From Olivibacter jilunii (GTDB lineage: Bacteria; Bacteroidota; Bacteroidia; Sphingobacteriales; Sphingobacteriaceae), in assembly GCF_900607235.1 (NCBI RefSeq), contig NZ_LR027849.1:62001-126000 (forward strand): a DNA stretch of 64,000 bases. Reading direction: 5' to 3'. Both the position numbers and the translations under genes were made by a program. Below the pieces are notes generated by a model, which was not told where the DNA came from, did no database searches, and was given only the letters and a program-made list of their open reading frames with translations. Shown in pieces: positions 44,099 to 54,300 of the stretch. Position 1 is the first letter of the stretch; every line of letters begins with the position of its first letter.

Positions 44099-44491
44099 CT
44101 AATGCTGTGCTGCTGATAGGCTATAGTATAGTCCACAGCCCGCGCATATTATTGCCGCTATAAGGTGCGCATAAAGATAACCGGTTATTCGCCCTTGGTA
44201 GGATAGTACGGTGATGAAATCACTAGCTGGAATGATGGTTCCGGCCAATAGAATATAGCCCAATATCCGGAAATCTTTTTTCAGCAGCAGTAGCAAGATA
44301 ATGAATCCGAAAAAGAAGTCGCGTACACCTTTGATGTGGTGAAACGAAAAATCTCCGTTGGTAGGTGTATTGATGCCGAAAGCAATTTCTGCGCCTACCG
44401 GATCGAAAAAGAATCGGGCACCAATAAATAATAAACCTATGCCTGAAAGTAGGCATAACCACCAATTGATTTGTTTTGTTAAACGTTGCAT
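44099..44491 (-). CDS. DUF4267-type small membrane protein
   Basis: The ATG at 44491 (MQRLTKQINWWLCLLSG) gives 130 residues with four hydrophobic helices (WLCLLSGIGLLFIGARFFF, FFFGFIILLLLL, ILGYILLAGTIIPASDFI, LYAHLIAAIICAGCGLYY). The charged GVRD segment after helix one is typical of the DUF4267 family, whose function is unknown. A TTG at 44515 is a weaker start. It lies just downstream of the Crp/Fnr-type gene on the same strand and may be under its control, since such regulators in Bacteroidota often sit beside DUF4267 or DoxX-like genes. Confidence 0.75.
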   Translation of the reverse strand: MQRLTKQINWWLCLLSGIGLLFIGARFFFDPVGAEIAFGINTPTNGDFSFHHIKGVRDFFFGFIILLLLLKKDFRILGYILLAGTIIPASDFITVLSYQGRITGYLYAHLIAAIICAGCGLYYSLSAAQH

Positions 44492-44561
44492 AACATTGAA
44501 TTTTTGTTGAAACAAAATTGCCCAATGGCTTACTCAATTTAATGCACCTAGGTTAACAAAA

Positions 44562-45191
44562 TCAGGAAGTGAGCAACCTTTTTCTAATGCGACTGAGCGA
44601 TTGCGGTTTTACGCCTACATAAGAGGCTATATAATATTGCGATAAGCGCTGCTGCAGCTCGGGATGCTGCCGGATAAAATTTTCATAGCGTAATGGTGCG
44701 GTATCCGTATAAAAGGAGTTTAGATCTTTTAGCGTTTGGATAAACACTTGTTCAATGACCAACCTGCCAAAACGATCACCCGCATGTATTTTATCGTAAA
44801 ATTGCTGTAAATCACGGTAGGATATCACCAATAGTTCGCTGTCTTCTAATGCTTGGATGATCTGGCGGGAAGGTTTCTGTGGTACAAAACTTTCGTAATT
44901 ACAAATAAATTCAGCTTCTTGGGAAAAGCCATAGGTTTTCTCCTCTCCATCATCGTTGATATAATAACGCAAAATGCCTTTTTTGATAAAGCCAACATAT
45001 TTGCAGGTTTCTCCTTCTGCTAAGAAAAAAGTACCTTTTTTATAGGTTTTTAACTTGAATAAGCGTTGGATAATGTCAATCTCCTCAACATTGAGTGGAA
45101 TGGCTTGTGCTATTACCTCGATTAATGGTGCATGTATAGCGGTGATGTTCATCGTCATATTGTCAAATAGACTGTTCGCTAATTTAGGCAT
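44562..45191 (-). CDS. Crp/Fnr-family transcriptional regulator
   Basis: It has an N-terminal cyclic-nucleotide-binding-like domain (YKKGTFFLAEGETCKYVGFI, GILRYYINDDGEEKTYGFS) and a short C-terminal helix-turn-helix (YIASYVGVKPQSLSRIRKRL). The domain lacks the full cAMP-pocket Arg pattern, as in most Bacteroidota members, so the effector is unknown. The start is uncertain: ATG codons at 45191, 45158 and 45152 are possible. I use the first ATG. It is followed by the DUF4267 membrane protein. Confidence 0.85.
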   Translation of the reverse strand: MPKLANSLFDNMTMNITAIHAPLIEVIAQAIPLNVEEIDIIQRLFKLKTYKKGTFFLAEGETCKYVGFIKKGILRYYINDDGEEKTYGFSQEAEFICNYESFVPQKPSRQIIQALEDSELLVISYRDLQQFYDKIHAGDRFGRLVIEQVFIQTLKDLNSFYTDTAPLRYENFIRQHPELQQRLSQYYIASYVGVKPQSLSRIRKRLLTS

Positions 45192-45326
45192 ATTGTTCCT
45201 TTTTGCCAATCCAACAACGATACATCGACTTAATTAATTCAAGTAGATCCCCTCATCAAGAGTCAGCTACCTTTTTCATACTTACTTCATAGGTTTCTCG
45301 ATATTTAATTAGTTTCATACCAAGTT

Positions 45327-45380
45327 TTTACCAGATTCTGATCAGGTTTATCTGATGAGAATCTGGTGATACCTGGTAAA
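45327..45380. promoter_or_regulatory. Long interrupted hairpin with an alternative pairing
   Basis: ACCAGATTCT (45330-45339) pairs with AGAATCTGGT (45358-45367), and inside it ATCAG (45341-45345) pairs with CTGAT (45352-45356), giving 15 bp with one mismatch and a 6-nt loop. TTTACCAG (45327-45334) can instead pair with CTGGTAAA (45373-45380). It lies upstream of the Crp/Fnr gene and downstream of the SnoaL-Atu4866 gene, so it may be an operator or a structured terminator. Confidence 0.5.
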
Positions 45381-45466
45381 GATCTGATAACGAGCGAAAT
45401 TGGTGGGGAGTTAGTAGGGGCTTGATACGTTCAACGCTGAAACCCTCATTATTGCACGGACCTTAT

Positions 45467-46237
45467 TTATTGTTTTTCGTCTTTTACTTCTTTGTAAAAG
45501 ATATAACCACCATGGTGAAGGGTATTTTCGTCAACAAATGTTCCGTCTGCCGTAAAGCCGGTGTCATCTCGATAAAAGATTTCATTTCCGCTTACTTTAT
45601 AGGCTCCCTGATAAGCACTTAGACGGCTTCCCCGAGCTTCGTCGTAACGGTTGCCGGGAAGTAATTCTTGGCGTATATGTCCATCTGCCGTTACCCACAT
45701 GCCGATGTACCCTTTGGTTTCTTCTATTGTTTTCTTCATAACTGTTATATTGTTTTGCATTAATTGAACTAATTCATACGTGTCTAAAAAAGCAACCGCG
45801 TGGATGATTTTCCCGTCGTTGAGTTGCAGTTTCCAGATGTAGGTGTTTTCATAAATCGTATTCGTTTTGGTTTTTGCCTGTGCTTTGAAATGAAGCCAGA
45901 TAAATCGGTCGTCTGCCGTAAGACTAATTAGTTTTGGCTTTAAGGGCTCTTTCAATTTTTCAATAATGGGCGCTACAGCGCGCTCCATAAACGCTTGCTT
46001 GCCTTTATAAGCACCGGAAACGGGAGACCGTCCGCTAACCTCCCAGTTAACGTCATCCGCTAGCAGATCAAAGAAACTCGCTGTGCCATTTTCCCATTGC
46101 TTAAACTGATGGGCAACCAAGTCTAACTGTTTTTGCAAAGCAGACTCTTTCTTTTCTTGGGCATTTGCAGAAAAAACAACATGCCCAAGAAATAGTGCGA
46201 GCGTTAGAGCGCCGTAGACAGTGTGTAGCTTTTCCAT
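45467..46237 (-). CDS. Exported SnoaL-like domain fused to an Atu4866 domain
   Basis: This 256-residue protein has a signal peptide (residues 1-26, VVFSANAQ). A SnoaL/NTF2-like cone domain follows (about 30-160: FFDLLADDVNWEVSGRSPVS, TNTIYENTYIWKLQLNDGKI). A C-terminal Atu4866 domain (about 175-250) is recognised by YIGMWVTADGHIRQELLPG, YDEARGSRLSAYQGAYKVSG and DDTGFTADGTF. The Atu4866 domain is usually a stand-alone protein of about 80 residues, and its biochemical function is unknown. It overlaps the end of the next SDR gene by 34 bp, so the pair is co-expressed. A small-molecule-modifying or binding role in the periplasm is plausible. Confidence 0.85.
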   Translation of the reverse strand: MEKLHTVYGALTLALFLGHVVFSANAQEKKESALQKQLDLVAHQFKQWENGTASFFDLLADDVNWEVSGRSPVSGAYKGKQAFMERAVAPIIEKLKEPLKPKLISLTADDRFIWLHFKAQAKTKTNTIYENTYIWKLQLNDGKIIHAVAFLDTYELVQLMQNNITVMKKTIEETKGYIGMWVTADGHIRQELLPGNRYDEARGSRLSAYQGAYKVSGNEIFYRDDTGFTADGTFVDENTLHHGGYIFYKEVKDEKQ

Positions 46238-47046
46238 TGCTCTACTTCGCTGGTTATAAAATCTACTTTTTTATACACGATATCATAGGCATCACTACCC
46301 AAAAACAAATGAACCGGCGGTTTTTCTTCTTTGCTTATCGCAATCAATACTTCTGCTGCCTTTTCCGGATCATTGGGCTGATTGCCATTTATGTCGCTAA
46401 GGTGTGCCTGTTGGGATTGGCGGGCAGCTTCATACTCCTCAATGGTATGCTGAGGTGTTTTTACCGAACCTTTGGCGAGAAAATCGGTACGGAAATAACC
46501 GGGATAAACAACAGTAGCATGTACACCCAATCCTTTGACTTCTTCGGCCAAGCTCTCTGTAAAACCGACAACGGCAAATTTAGTGGCGCAATAGATGCCC
46601 CAACCCGGAAATGCACCGGAAAAGCCGCCAACAGAGGCGATATTGAAGATATGCCCCGATCTATTTTTGCGTAAGTAAGGCATGGCATTTCTGATGACAT
46701 TCAGCGAGCCGAAAACGTTGACATCAAAACTGTTTCGCGCTTCTTCATCTGTCAGTTCCTCCAATGTGCCTATTTGTCCGAAACCGGCATTGTTTACGAT
46801 AACGTCTAGCTGACCGAAATGGGCGATGCTTTTGGCAATTCCTTCCTTTACATGTTCATTGTCTGTTAAACGAACTTCCAGTGGTAGGAATACGTCTGAG
46901 ACTTCACCAACTTCAGCGATTAATGACTGGATGTTGCGGGAAGTGGCTACTACGCGATAGTTCTGCGCTAACAATTTTTTAACCAGTGATAGGCCTAAAC
47001 CTTTTGAAGCACCGGTAACTAACCAAACTTTTTTTGTTGTGTCCAT
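46204..47046 (-). CDS. Short-chain dehydrogenase/reductase
   Basis: The ATG at 47046 (MDTTKKVWLVTGASKGLGLS) gives 280 residues. Cofactor motif TGASKGLG, Arg in ATSRNIQSL suggesting NADP preference, NNAG (VNNAGFGQIGT), catalytic Ser (NIASVGGFSG) and YCATKFAV with Tyr and Lys. This matches the Bacteroidota SDR subfamily usually annotated as oxidoreductase next to AraC regulators. Its C-terminus overlaps the SnoaL-Atu4866 gene, and an AraC-type regulator gene lies 74 bp upstream on the same strand, probably controlling it. Confidence 0.9.
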   Translation of the reverse strand: MDTTKKVWLVTGASKGLGLSLVKKLLAQNYRVVATSRNIQSLIAEVGEVSDVFLPLEVRLTDNEHVKEGIAKSIAHFGQLDVIVNNAGFGQIGTLEELTDEEARNSFDVNVFGSLNVIRNAMPYLRKNRSGHIFNIASVGGFSGAFPGWGIYCATKFAVVGFTESLAEEVKGLGVHATVVYPGYFRTDFLAKGSVKTPQHTIEEYEAARQSQQAHLSDINGNQPNDPEKAAEVLIAISKEEKPPVHLFLGSDAYDIVYKKVDFITSEVEQWKSYTLSTAL

Positions 47047-47120
47047 ATGTTTTAATTTTTTATGATGACACAAAATTAAAGCGGCCGTAGCGGAACAATT
47101 AACGAAATGCTAACAATAAC

Positions 47121-48029
47121 TTACGAAATTCTAACATTGCGGAATTGGGTAGGGTTTATGTTCAAATGTTTCTTAAAAAAGTTGTTGAAATGGGTCACTT
47201 CGGTAAAGCCCAAGGCAAAGGCAATTTCTGATATATTCCAGGTGGTTTGTGTGAGCAAGATTTTAGCTTCCTGTAATAAGCGCTCAGCGATAATCTGTGA
47301 AGTGGTTTTTTCTGTGGTTTCTCTGATCGCTCTGCTTAAATGGTTGACGTGTATTGAAAGTTGATTGGCGAAATCGGATGCGGAACGGAACTGTACGCGT
47401 TGTCTGACGTCCTCAATGGGAAATTGCCTTTCCAGTAATTCCAGAAATAGGATGGATATTCGATGAGATGCATTGATTTCCTGTTTGTCAATTTTCTTTG
47501 CGGGTTTCATTTTATGGGTTTGATGTAAAATAGCAAACACCAGATTTCTTAATGCATCGTATTTATGTTCATAATCTGAGCTAATTTCTTCAAACATCTG
47601 CAGGTAAATCTGCTTGATGCTTTCAGCCTGCTCATCGTTGATTTCAAAAATAGGTGTACCGTTGGGCTGGAAAACTTCGTACTTGCTCAGGTTTCCGAAA
47701 TGGTGAAAAAAAGCGGGTGTAAACACACAGAAATAGCCGGATTGTTCGTCATCAAGCGATTCCCAGTTATAGGGTATCTGCGGGTTGGCAAATAATAATG
47801 CCTGCTTGGTTATTTCGATTTCTTTATCAGCATAATAGATTTTATTTCTGCCGATAATCAGGCTGATTTTGTAATAGTCTTTTCTGCTGTACGGAACCGG
47901 TTTGGGATGGGTGCCTGCGAAATCATCCAACTTGAAAACGTTAAAATGGCCAATCTCCCTACGGATATTGTCGGGTACCCAGTTGAGTTTGCTTTTGTAG
48001 AATTCTTCTATTGATTGCGTTTTCTCCAT
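47121..48029 (-). CDS. AraC-family transcriptional regulator
   Basis: This 302-residue protein has an N-terminal cupin-like sensor (about 20-170) and a C-terminal double helix-turn-helix (about 205-300: FANQLSIHVNHLSRAIRETT, WNISEIAFALGFTEVTHFNN, HLNINPTQFR). Normal length. It precedes the SDR and SnoaL-Atu4866 genes on the same strand, as in many Bacteroidota AraC/SDR modules, and most likely activates them in response to a small ligand. Confidence 0.92.
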   Translation of the reverse strand: MEKTQSIEEFYKSKLNWVPDNIRREIGHFNVFKLDDFAGTHPKPVPYSRKDYYKISLIIGRNKIYYADKEIEITKQALLFANPQIPYNWESLDDEQSGYFCVFTPAFFHHFGNLSKYEVFQPNGTPIFEINDEQAESIKQIYLQMFEEISSDYEHKYDALRNLVFAILHQTHKMKPAKKIDKQEINASHRISILFLELLERQFPIEDVRQRVQFRSASDFANQLSIHVNHLSRAIRETTEKTTSQIIAERLLQEAKILLTQTTWNISEIAFALGFTEVTHFNNFFKKHLNINPTQFRNVRIS

Positions 48030-48326
48030 GGGACAAAGTTACGAAAATCAAACAGAATTCGCTGGATGTTTGTCTGTGCGTATTCTGCAGCAAAGTATAC
48101 CGTTGATTTCACTTTGAATTGGTTGGGGCACCTGCTAAGACATGTTAATGATGGTAAAGTAACCAGGTATAGAAAAGAAAAGGTAATAAACATTGTTCTA
48201 ATGTTGCTATTTTATCCGTTGTATGCATAAATGAGTTAATTTTCATACGGATTGGATAGCCCATGTTGGATCTCTCCGTACGACAGCGGTACGGAGAGAT
48301 TTGATGCGAATGACCAGCGACCGGGG
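48030..48326. other. Intergenic region, no gene supported, stem-loop at its end
   Basis: Plus- and minus-strand frames of 60 to 70 codons exist here, but their products look random. The only clear element is the stem-loop at 48271-48301. Confidence 0.5.
48271..48301 (-). terminator. 12-bp stem-loop downstream of the giant gene
   Basis: ATCTCTCCGTAC (48271-48282) pairs perfectly with GTACGGAGAGAT (48290-48301) around a 7-nt loop, 25 bp beyond the giant gene stop on the minus strand. No T tract follows on that strand, so termination efficiency is uncertain. Confidence 0.6.
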
Positions 48327-51300
48327 CTAGGCTGTTACTTCGCATGTAAACGTGACTGCGGGGCCTTCGTTAACACCAGCCTTCACGCTAAACCTGCCGA
48401 TTGCATAGTAGGCATAAACACTGTAGCCTCCATAAAATTTTTCAAAACGTGCTATCCCATTTTGATCGGTTTGTACCATCGTTGGATATGCGCCGGAAGG
48501 ATCTACCTGTACGGCCATACCAGTAGGCTGTTCAAACGGACCGAGGCTTACATATGCATTTGCTATTGGCCGATCATGTTCGTCTGTTACAAGAACAACC
48601 ATTGGTGTAAATTTAGCGGATATAGGACCCCCACCACCCGCCGTACGGGCAAGCTTTTGGTCATTACCACTTATAATGGTGAGTTTCGCGTTTGGCAAAG
48701 GAGGTAGCGGTGGTGTGGGAAGAACTGTTAGTGAATATGTTTGTGCCTGCCCAAAACCAGCAGCGATAATGGTAAAATCACCTTGGTCATAGTAACATAT
48801 GACCGAATTGCCCGACAATTTTTCAAGTCGTGCAAATCCACTGCTATCGGTCAGGATTTTTACTGTCTTCGCTGCGCCACCCGGGTCAATTTGTACCGCC
48901 ATTGATTTTGGAAATTCACCTACAGAAAAAGTTACTTCTACACCTGGCACACCCACTCCTTTATCGTCCCGCACGGCAATGATTAATGGCTGGAAAAAGG
49001 CCTGACCTCCTGGAATGTGTGTCAGATTTGTACGTGGCACTGCTTGGTTATTGCCAGCTACGATACTGAGGCTAGCGGGGTTACCGGCGGCAGGCGTAAT
49101 AATGGGTTCTGAAAGTGCGGACCAAGGGCCGGGTGCCCCTGGATAGGGGAGCGTTAGGTAAACAACGGCCCCTGTCATTTTACTGCCGTAATGGCCCCTC
49201 CAGAACTTGGTGTCTTTGCCACTATGTTCAAAATATACCGAGCGAACGCCCTTTCCATAATCCGTAAATTGATGTGCTATGCGCTCCCATTTGTAGACCC
49301 AATCGGGTGTACTCGGTGCGATAACCTCCCCGCTGTCAAATCTGGCTATAGCTTGATTGTTAGTATCTCTTAGCTCGATATACATGCGATAAATGCCATT
49401 GCAATCGCTTCTGGAAGAAATCCAATCGGCTACTGTAATCAAAGGTGCTTCATCAAGTTGCGCTGCGGTAAAACCATTGGCTATTAGGTCGATGGTTTGC
49501 GCCTTTTTACACCATAGATAAGAAGTAACGAAGTTGTGTTGGCTTGTAGTACCGGGGCAGCTTTTAGCCGGTCCATCTTCAATGGCCCAACCGTTGCCAC
49601 CATTTTCCAGTATGTTCCAACCGCTGAAGTCGGCCGAGGCATCTCCGTTTTGTAAGAGTTGTGGCGGCGCAGGATTGAGCGCTCGGATACGGGCAATGTA
49701 GGCCGTATCTGCCTTAAGGTCGCTCAATAATACCTTTGCCCCTTGTTCATCATATTGAATAGGAGGCTGTGGATTCAATGGCATGCCATTGTTTGGATCA
49801 ACAAGCTGCGCCTCATAATGGGTAGCAGCTAGCCATTGATCTTGGGGGATAATTTTCAGCGTATCTCCCGCAAGGGATAGTAAAGGCGCTTGAGGTGTTT
49901 CAATCGGGTTATAGTGGATCACATCTGAAAGTGTCCAAATACTATCGATGAAATTGCTTGCAGTAGCGTGTGTACGTACTTGGATATCCTTCCCTGCCAC
50001 CGAAGTGTCTAAGGTATAAGAAGCGGTATAACCGATGTTATCTTCTTTTACCATTTGTGTCGCCTCGTTTGAAGGTGTGCCATCTATAACCAGCTGTGCC
50101 CAATAAGCAGTTGCATTTGCTACTTCTTGGCTTAAGGTAGCGCTGAGTTTATTGGCGGTAAGGCTAAGGCTAGCTGGTTCTGTTGCTGCTAGCCTAGCTA
50201 CCGTATTAGGCGCAGGTTGCCAAGCGCTTGGAGCGTAACCCTCTTTTATGGCGCGAGCTTGTACCGTAAAAGTGTTGCCGGTTTCATCAGGTATGGTAAA
50301 GTTTGCTTGGTATTTCGGCGGATCGCTTTCTGCGAGTTGCATGGGTATGATCTCACCCAGGGGTGTAGCATCTGCCAGCAGTTGGGCTTCGTAGCCCGTG
50401 GCCTCTTTGGAAAGTTGCGCCAGCTCCGCCTGAATTTCATTGCCGTCTTTTATTAGGAGTGCTTGCAAGCTAGGTGCGGGTAAATTGATAATAGTTACTG
50501 GATCACTTTCTCCAGGTAAACTGTTGAGTTTGTTAGCATCGCCCAAAATTTGTGCCCAAGCTCGGTAAATTCCATTAGGCAAGGAAGGAAGACCGTCTGC
50601 AGGCCAGCTACAGCTATTGCTTGTTCCGCTAACAGTTCGCCTAGCTAAAACAGTGGGAGTATCCACTTCTTGGACTTCTACAAGGATTTGTACGCTTGGC
50701 TCGGTTTGGGCCCAACTAACGCGCAGTTCTTGCGTGGTTGTGATCTTTGCCCCGCCGGGTCCGTCTTCTTCTGCTGTCGCGGAGATGAGCCAGCTTAACT
50801 GAACCTCTTGCGGTGTGGCTTGCCGCTCGACCATATTACTGCTGGCTGAAAGCCCGCTGTTGATTGTTTGCGCATCAGCAAGGGTGAGCACACGGGCGCT
50901 AAAGGGGCCGATATCGCCATCAAAGAGGTCTGGCAAGATTTCCCAGTGATTTTGATCCGTTGCAAAGGAACTGGTATCTGCCAGCTCTTCGCTGCTGTAT
51001 AGATTTGCCGTGTAACCTTGATTCGGATTGACTTGCTCCCAATCGGTAACAACTTTACCGTCTACAATTGACAGGGTAGGAGCAGAAGGCATGATCGCCC
51101 GATTAATGTTTTCAGGTGAAGAAGTGGGGTTACCGTCTAGTATCTGGGCGTTGCCGCAAGCTTTGACCTGCACGGTGAGCGAAGTTCCGCTTCCTTGTAA
51201 CGAAGTAAGCGAAATATCAGACTGGAGGGTGTTTGGAGCGATGTTGTCTACATAACAAACTGAAGCTTCTTTTTCGTCTACCACCCGTACCGCATAGGTG

Positions 51301-54300
51301 ACAACTCCGTCAACAGCACTCCAGTTGCATTGAATATAGCCGGCTTGTTTATCTAGCATGCTACCGACGGTTTCCGGCGAAGCGAGTTTAGAAAGATTGT
51401 TGCTCGTAGCTGCGGGGGCGTTTATGGTGTTTACACCGTTGCCGATGGCCCACAATATTGCGTTAACATTACCCGCTGCTAAGTTATACGTATCAACTGA
51501 ATAGTTTCTGTCGTCTTTGGGAATACTGTATTGTTGCTTATCGGTGCCTTGTATCACTTCGAGTAGGTAGTGGTCAACACCTGTCTGACTGTCCTGCCAA
51601 CTGGCTTGCAGCGATTGTTGATTGGCGGCGAGGGTGAAGGCGCTTACTGCGTGCAGTTTTTGCATCGTATTTCCGGATTGCACGCTTTGACTCGGAACAA
51701 CCTCTGCGTTGTGCTGTTTGGTGGCTGTTACCTTTGCAGCATAAGTGCCTGGTACCCAATTTTCGGTTGTGGTTGTTATCGGGCTTGTTTGGGCAGGGCT
51801 TTGCCAGCAGGCCATGCCGTCTGCCGTGTTAAATACGGTTATCTCAAAATTTGTAGCTCCATCCTGCGCCCAGCTAATGGCAAGTTTATCATCGTTAGGT
51901 GTATAGCTCAGCTGTACATCATGCGGATCCGCCAGTTTCGGAATAGTGACTGATACCCAATCCGATTTTTTCGAATCACGAGTACTCCTCAAATCTGCAC
52001 GGTAGCTACCACCATTAAATTGAAGGGAAATTGTTTCGCTACCTTGATAGGTATTCATACCGAACTGTTGTATAGTGCCTATCTGCTGCCCATTTGGATC
52101 ATAAAAGGCTAGTTCGTACCCGACGGCATAAGAGGCTCCGTTCCATTGTGCAGTAAGCGTAGTTCCCGCCAAGCTAAGTGGAGGGCTGGCAAAACTTGGT
52201 TTTTCCGGATCGGGATCATTTCCGCCACCACCACCTTTATTGTGCACTAGGTATCCATTTGCGTGGTAACTGTTATTGCCAGTCAGCAGAAAATTGTAAA
52301 GTGGTGTCAGTGGATCAGCCTCAGTACTGTCGATGCTTAATAGCTCCTCCTGTTTACCATTTATAAGAGCGAGTATATCGCCTACCTCCAGCATCCCAAC
52401 TTGCAGCGATGGATTCTCTGCCGCGGTTGCCAAGGGATCAATGGCTTTCCATCCTTCTGTGGTGTAAAAAGGGTGCTCGGCGGTTACGAAATAATCGCCT
52501 TTATTCAGCGCATAGAGTTTACGGTTACCTAAAAGGGGATGGTCGAAACCGATCACCTCGTTTATCTGTCCATCCATTCCTAACAGTTTATCGCCAAGTT
52601 GAACCTGTTCGATGGGCTTGGTAGAACCGTCTATCAGTAGTACCTGCGTGCCTGCAATAAAACAGGTGCTCCCTTTATTATGCGCCAGCAGTTTATTGGC
52701 AAAGTAGGTATTATTGCCGCTTAGCTTAAAATTATATAACGGAGTATGAAAATCGGCCTCAACCGAACGGATCAAGCTGAGCACCAAACGTTGCCCATTA
52801 GCAAGTAGCAGCTTATCACCACCTTCAAGTTTGGTAACGGGCAGATTTGGATTTTCTCTTTTGGTGGCCTCGGGATCGATGGCTTTCCATCCCGTTTCAG
52901 TTAAAAAGGGATGTTCGGCTGTTACGAAAAAGGGGCCATCATTGAAAGCGTACAGCTTTCTTTTACCAAGTAGCGGCCGATCGTAGGCCACTACGGTGTT
53001 AATCTGTCCATCATAGCCCAAGAGCTGATCGCCGATGCCGATCAATTCAATAGGCTTTACACTCCCGTCTGCTAAAATAACTTCGGTACCAGCTGTGAAG
53101 CAAGAGGAGAATATAGCCGCTGCCGCAACTGCACCTGCTGTGATTGCTGCGGCAGCGGCGGCTCCGCCTGCTGCAAGTGCCGCTACGCCGCCCGCCGATG
53201 TTACCGCTGCAGCTCCGGCTGCAATAGCTTCGGCAGTGAGTGCATCTATAAGTCCTTCACATAGCCACTGGGCCGCCAGTTCTGCAGCCTGTTCTACAAA
53301 TAACACAGCGGCTAATTGTGCCCATTGCGCTCCATTATTGACTAAGCTTTTAACGAAAGAGCTTGCTGATTCTTTTAATGCCGCTGCAATATAATTACCC
53401 AAATCATCGAAAGAGGTATTGTCCGGCAACGGAATCCGCACGGTATCGGGAAAGTCAATGGTGCTGACCTGCTGATTGGCTACGAGCACGGAAAATTGCC
53501 CATCCAATACAAAGTATAAGGTGTATTCGCCGCCCTCATCTTCCACAGTATCAAAGCTTGGTGTCATGGTAAACTGGTTGCTGTAGGCAACATCGGCGAC
53601 TAAATCGACAATGGCGCCGCAAACGAAGGTGGGGTCGGTTGCTTTCATTAATTTGGAAACCTCATCAGCTATATCAATAATCTTCTGTATGCTCTCGTAT
53701 AGCTGCGTAAAGGACGGCCAGTTATTGACGACGAAACCTTCGCTTTGACAGTAGGTAAAATCAATCGAAAGGTTGCCGAAAATCGGTACAGCTTCATCTG
53801 CTGTTAATTTTGCACCGATCTTGGTTTCAGTACGACCGTTGGATAAGCTCTTCGAACCAATGCTTATATCTGCTGTACCGAAGGGATATTCAAAGAAATT
53901 GAAACCTGTAGCGAAACCAAAAACAGGTGTTTCTGCTTTGGTGTTCAAGGTTAAGAGAGGTCCGCTGATATATTGTTTATTGCCTTCGTTTGCTTTTTGT
54001 TTACCGGCTAATTCCAATATAAATATAGAGATTGGACCGCTAAGCCCTAGACTTGCTTCCATCCCTATATCCTTTTGTACATTAATACGTAATTGTAAGC
54101 TGATGGTATAGAGAAAAGTTAAATCAATGGTGGCTTCTAAGTTATAGCCGTTTACAAAACCGTTACCCGCAAAATGGGCAGGATCTGCTTGGGCATCATA
54201 ATAATATACGCGCGATGGACTTTGATCGCTATTGGCTTTGAATACAATATCAAAGAAATCAGTAGGCCAAGCTTGACCGTTACCTACCAAGTTTCCGATG

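Noticed and set aside
48015-48230. 71-codon plus-strand frame between the AraC gene and the giant gene
   Set aside because: Begins inside the AraC gene start and has no family resemblance or promoter. Probably chance.
52239-53102. The Hint pair as a true splicing intein
   Set aside because: Each terminal Asn is followed by Lys rather than Cys/Ser/Thr, there is no homing-endonuclease insert, and the flanks do not form a known enzyme when joined.
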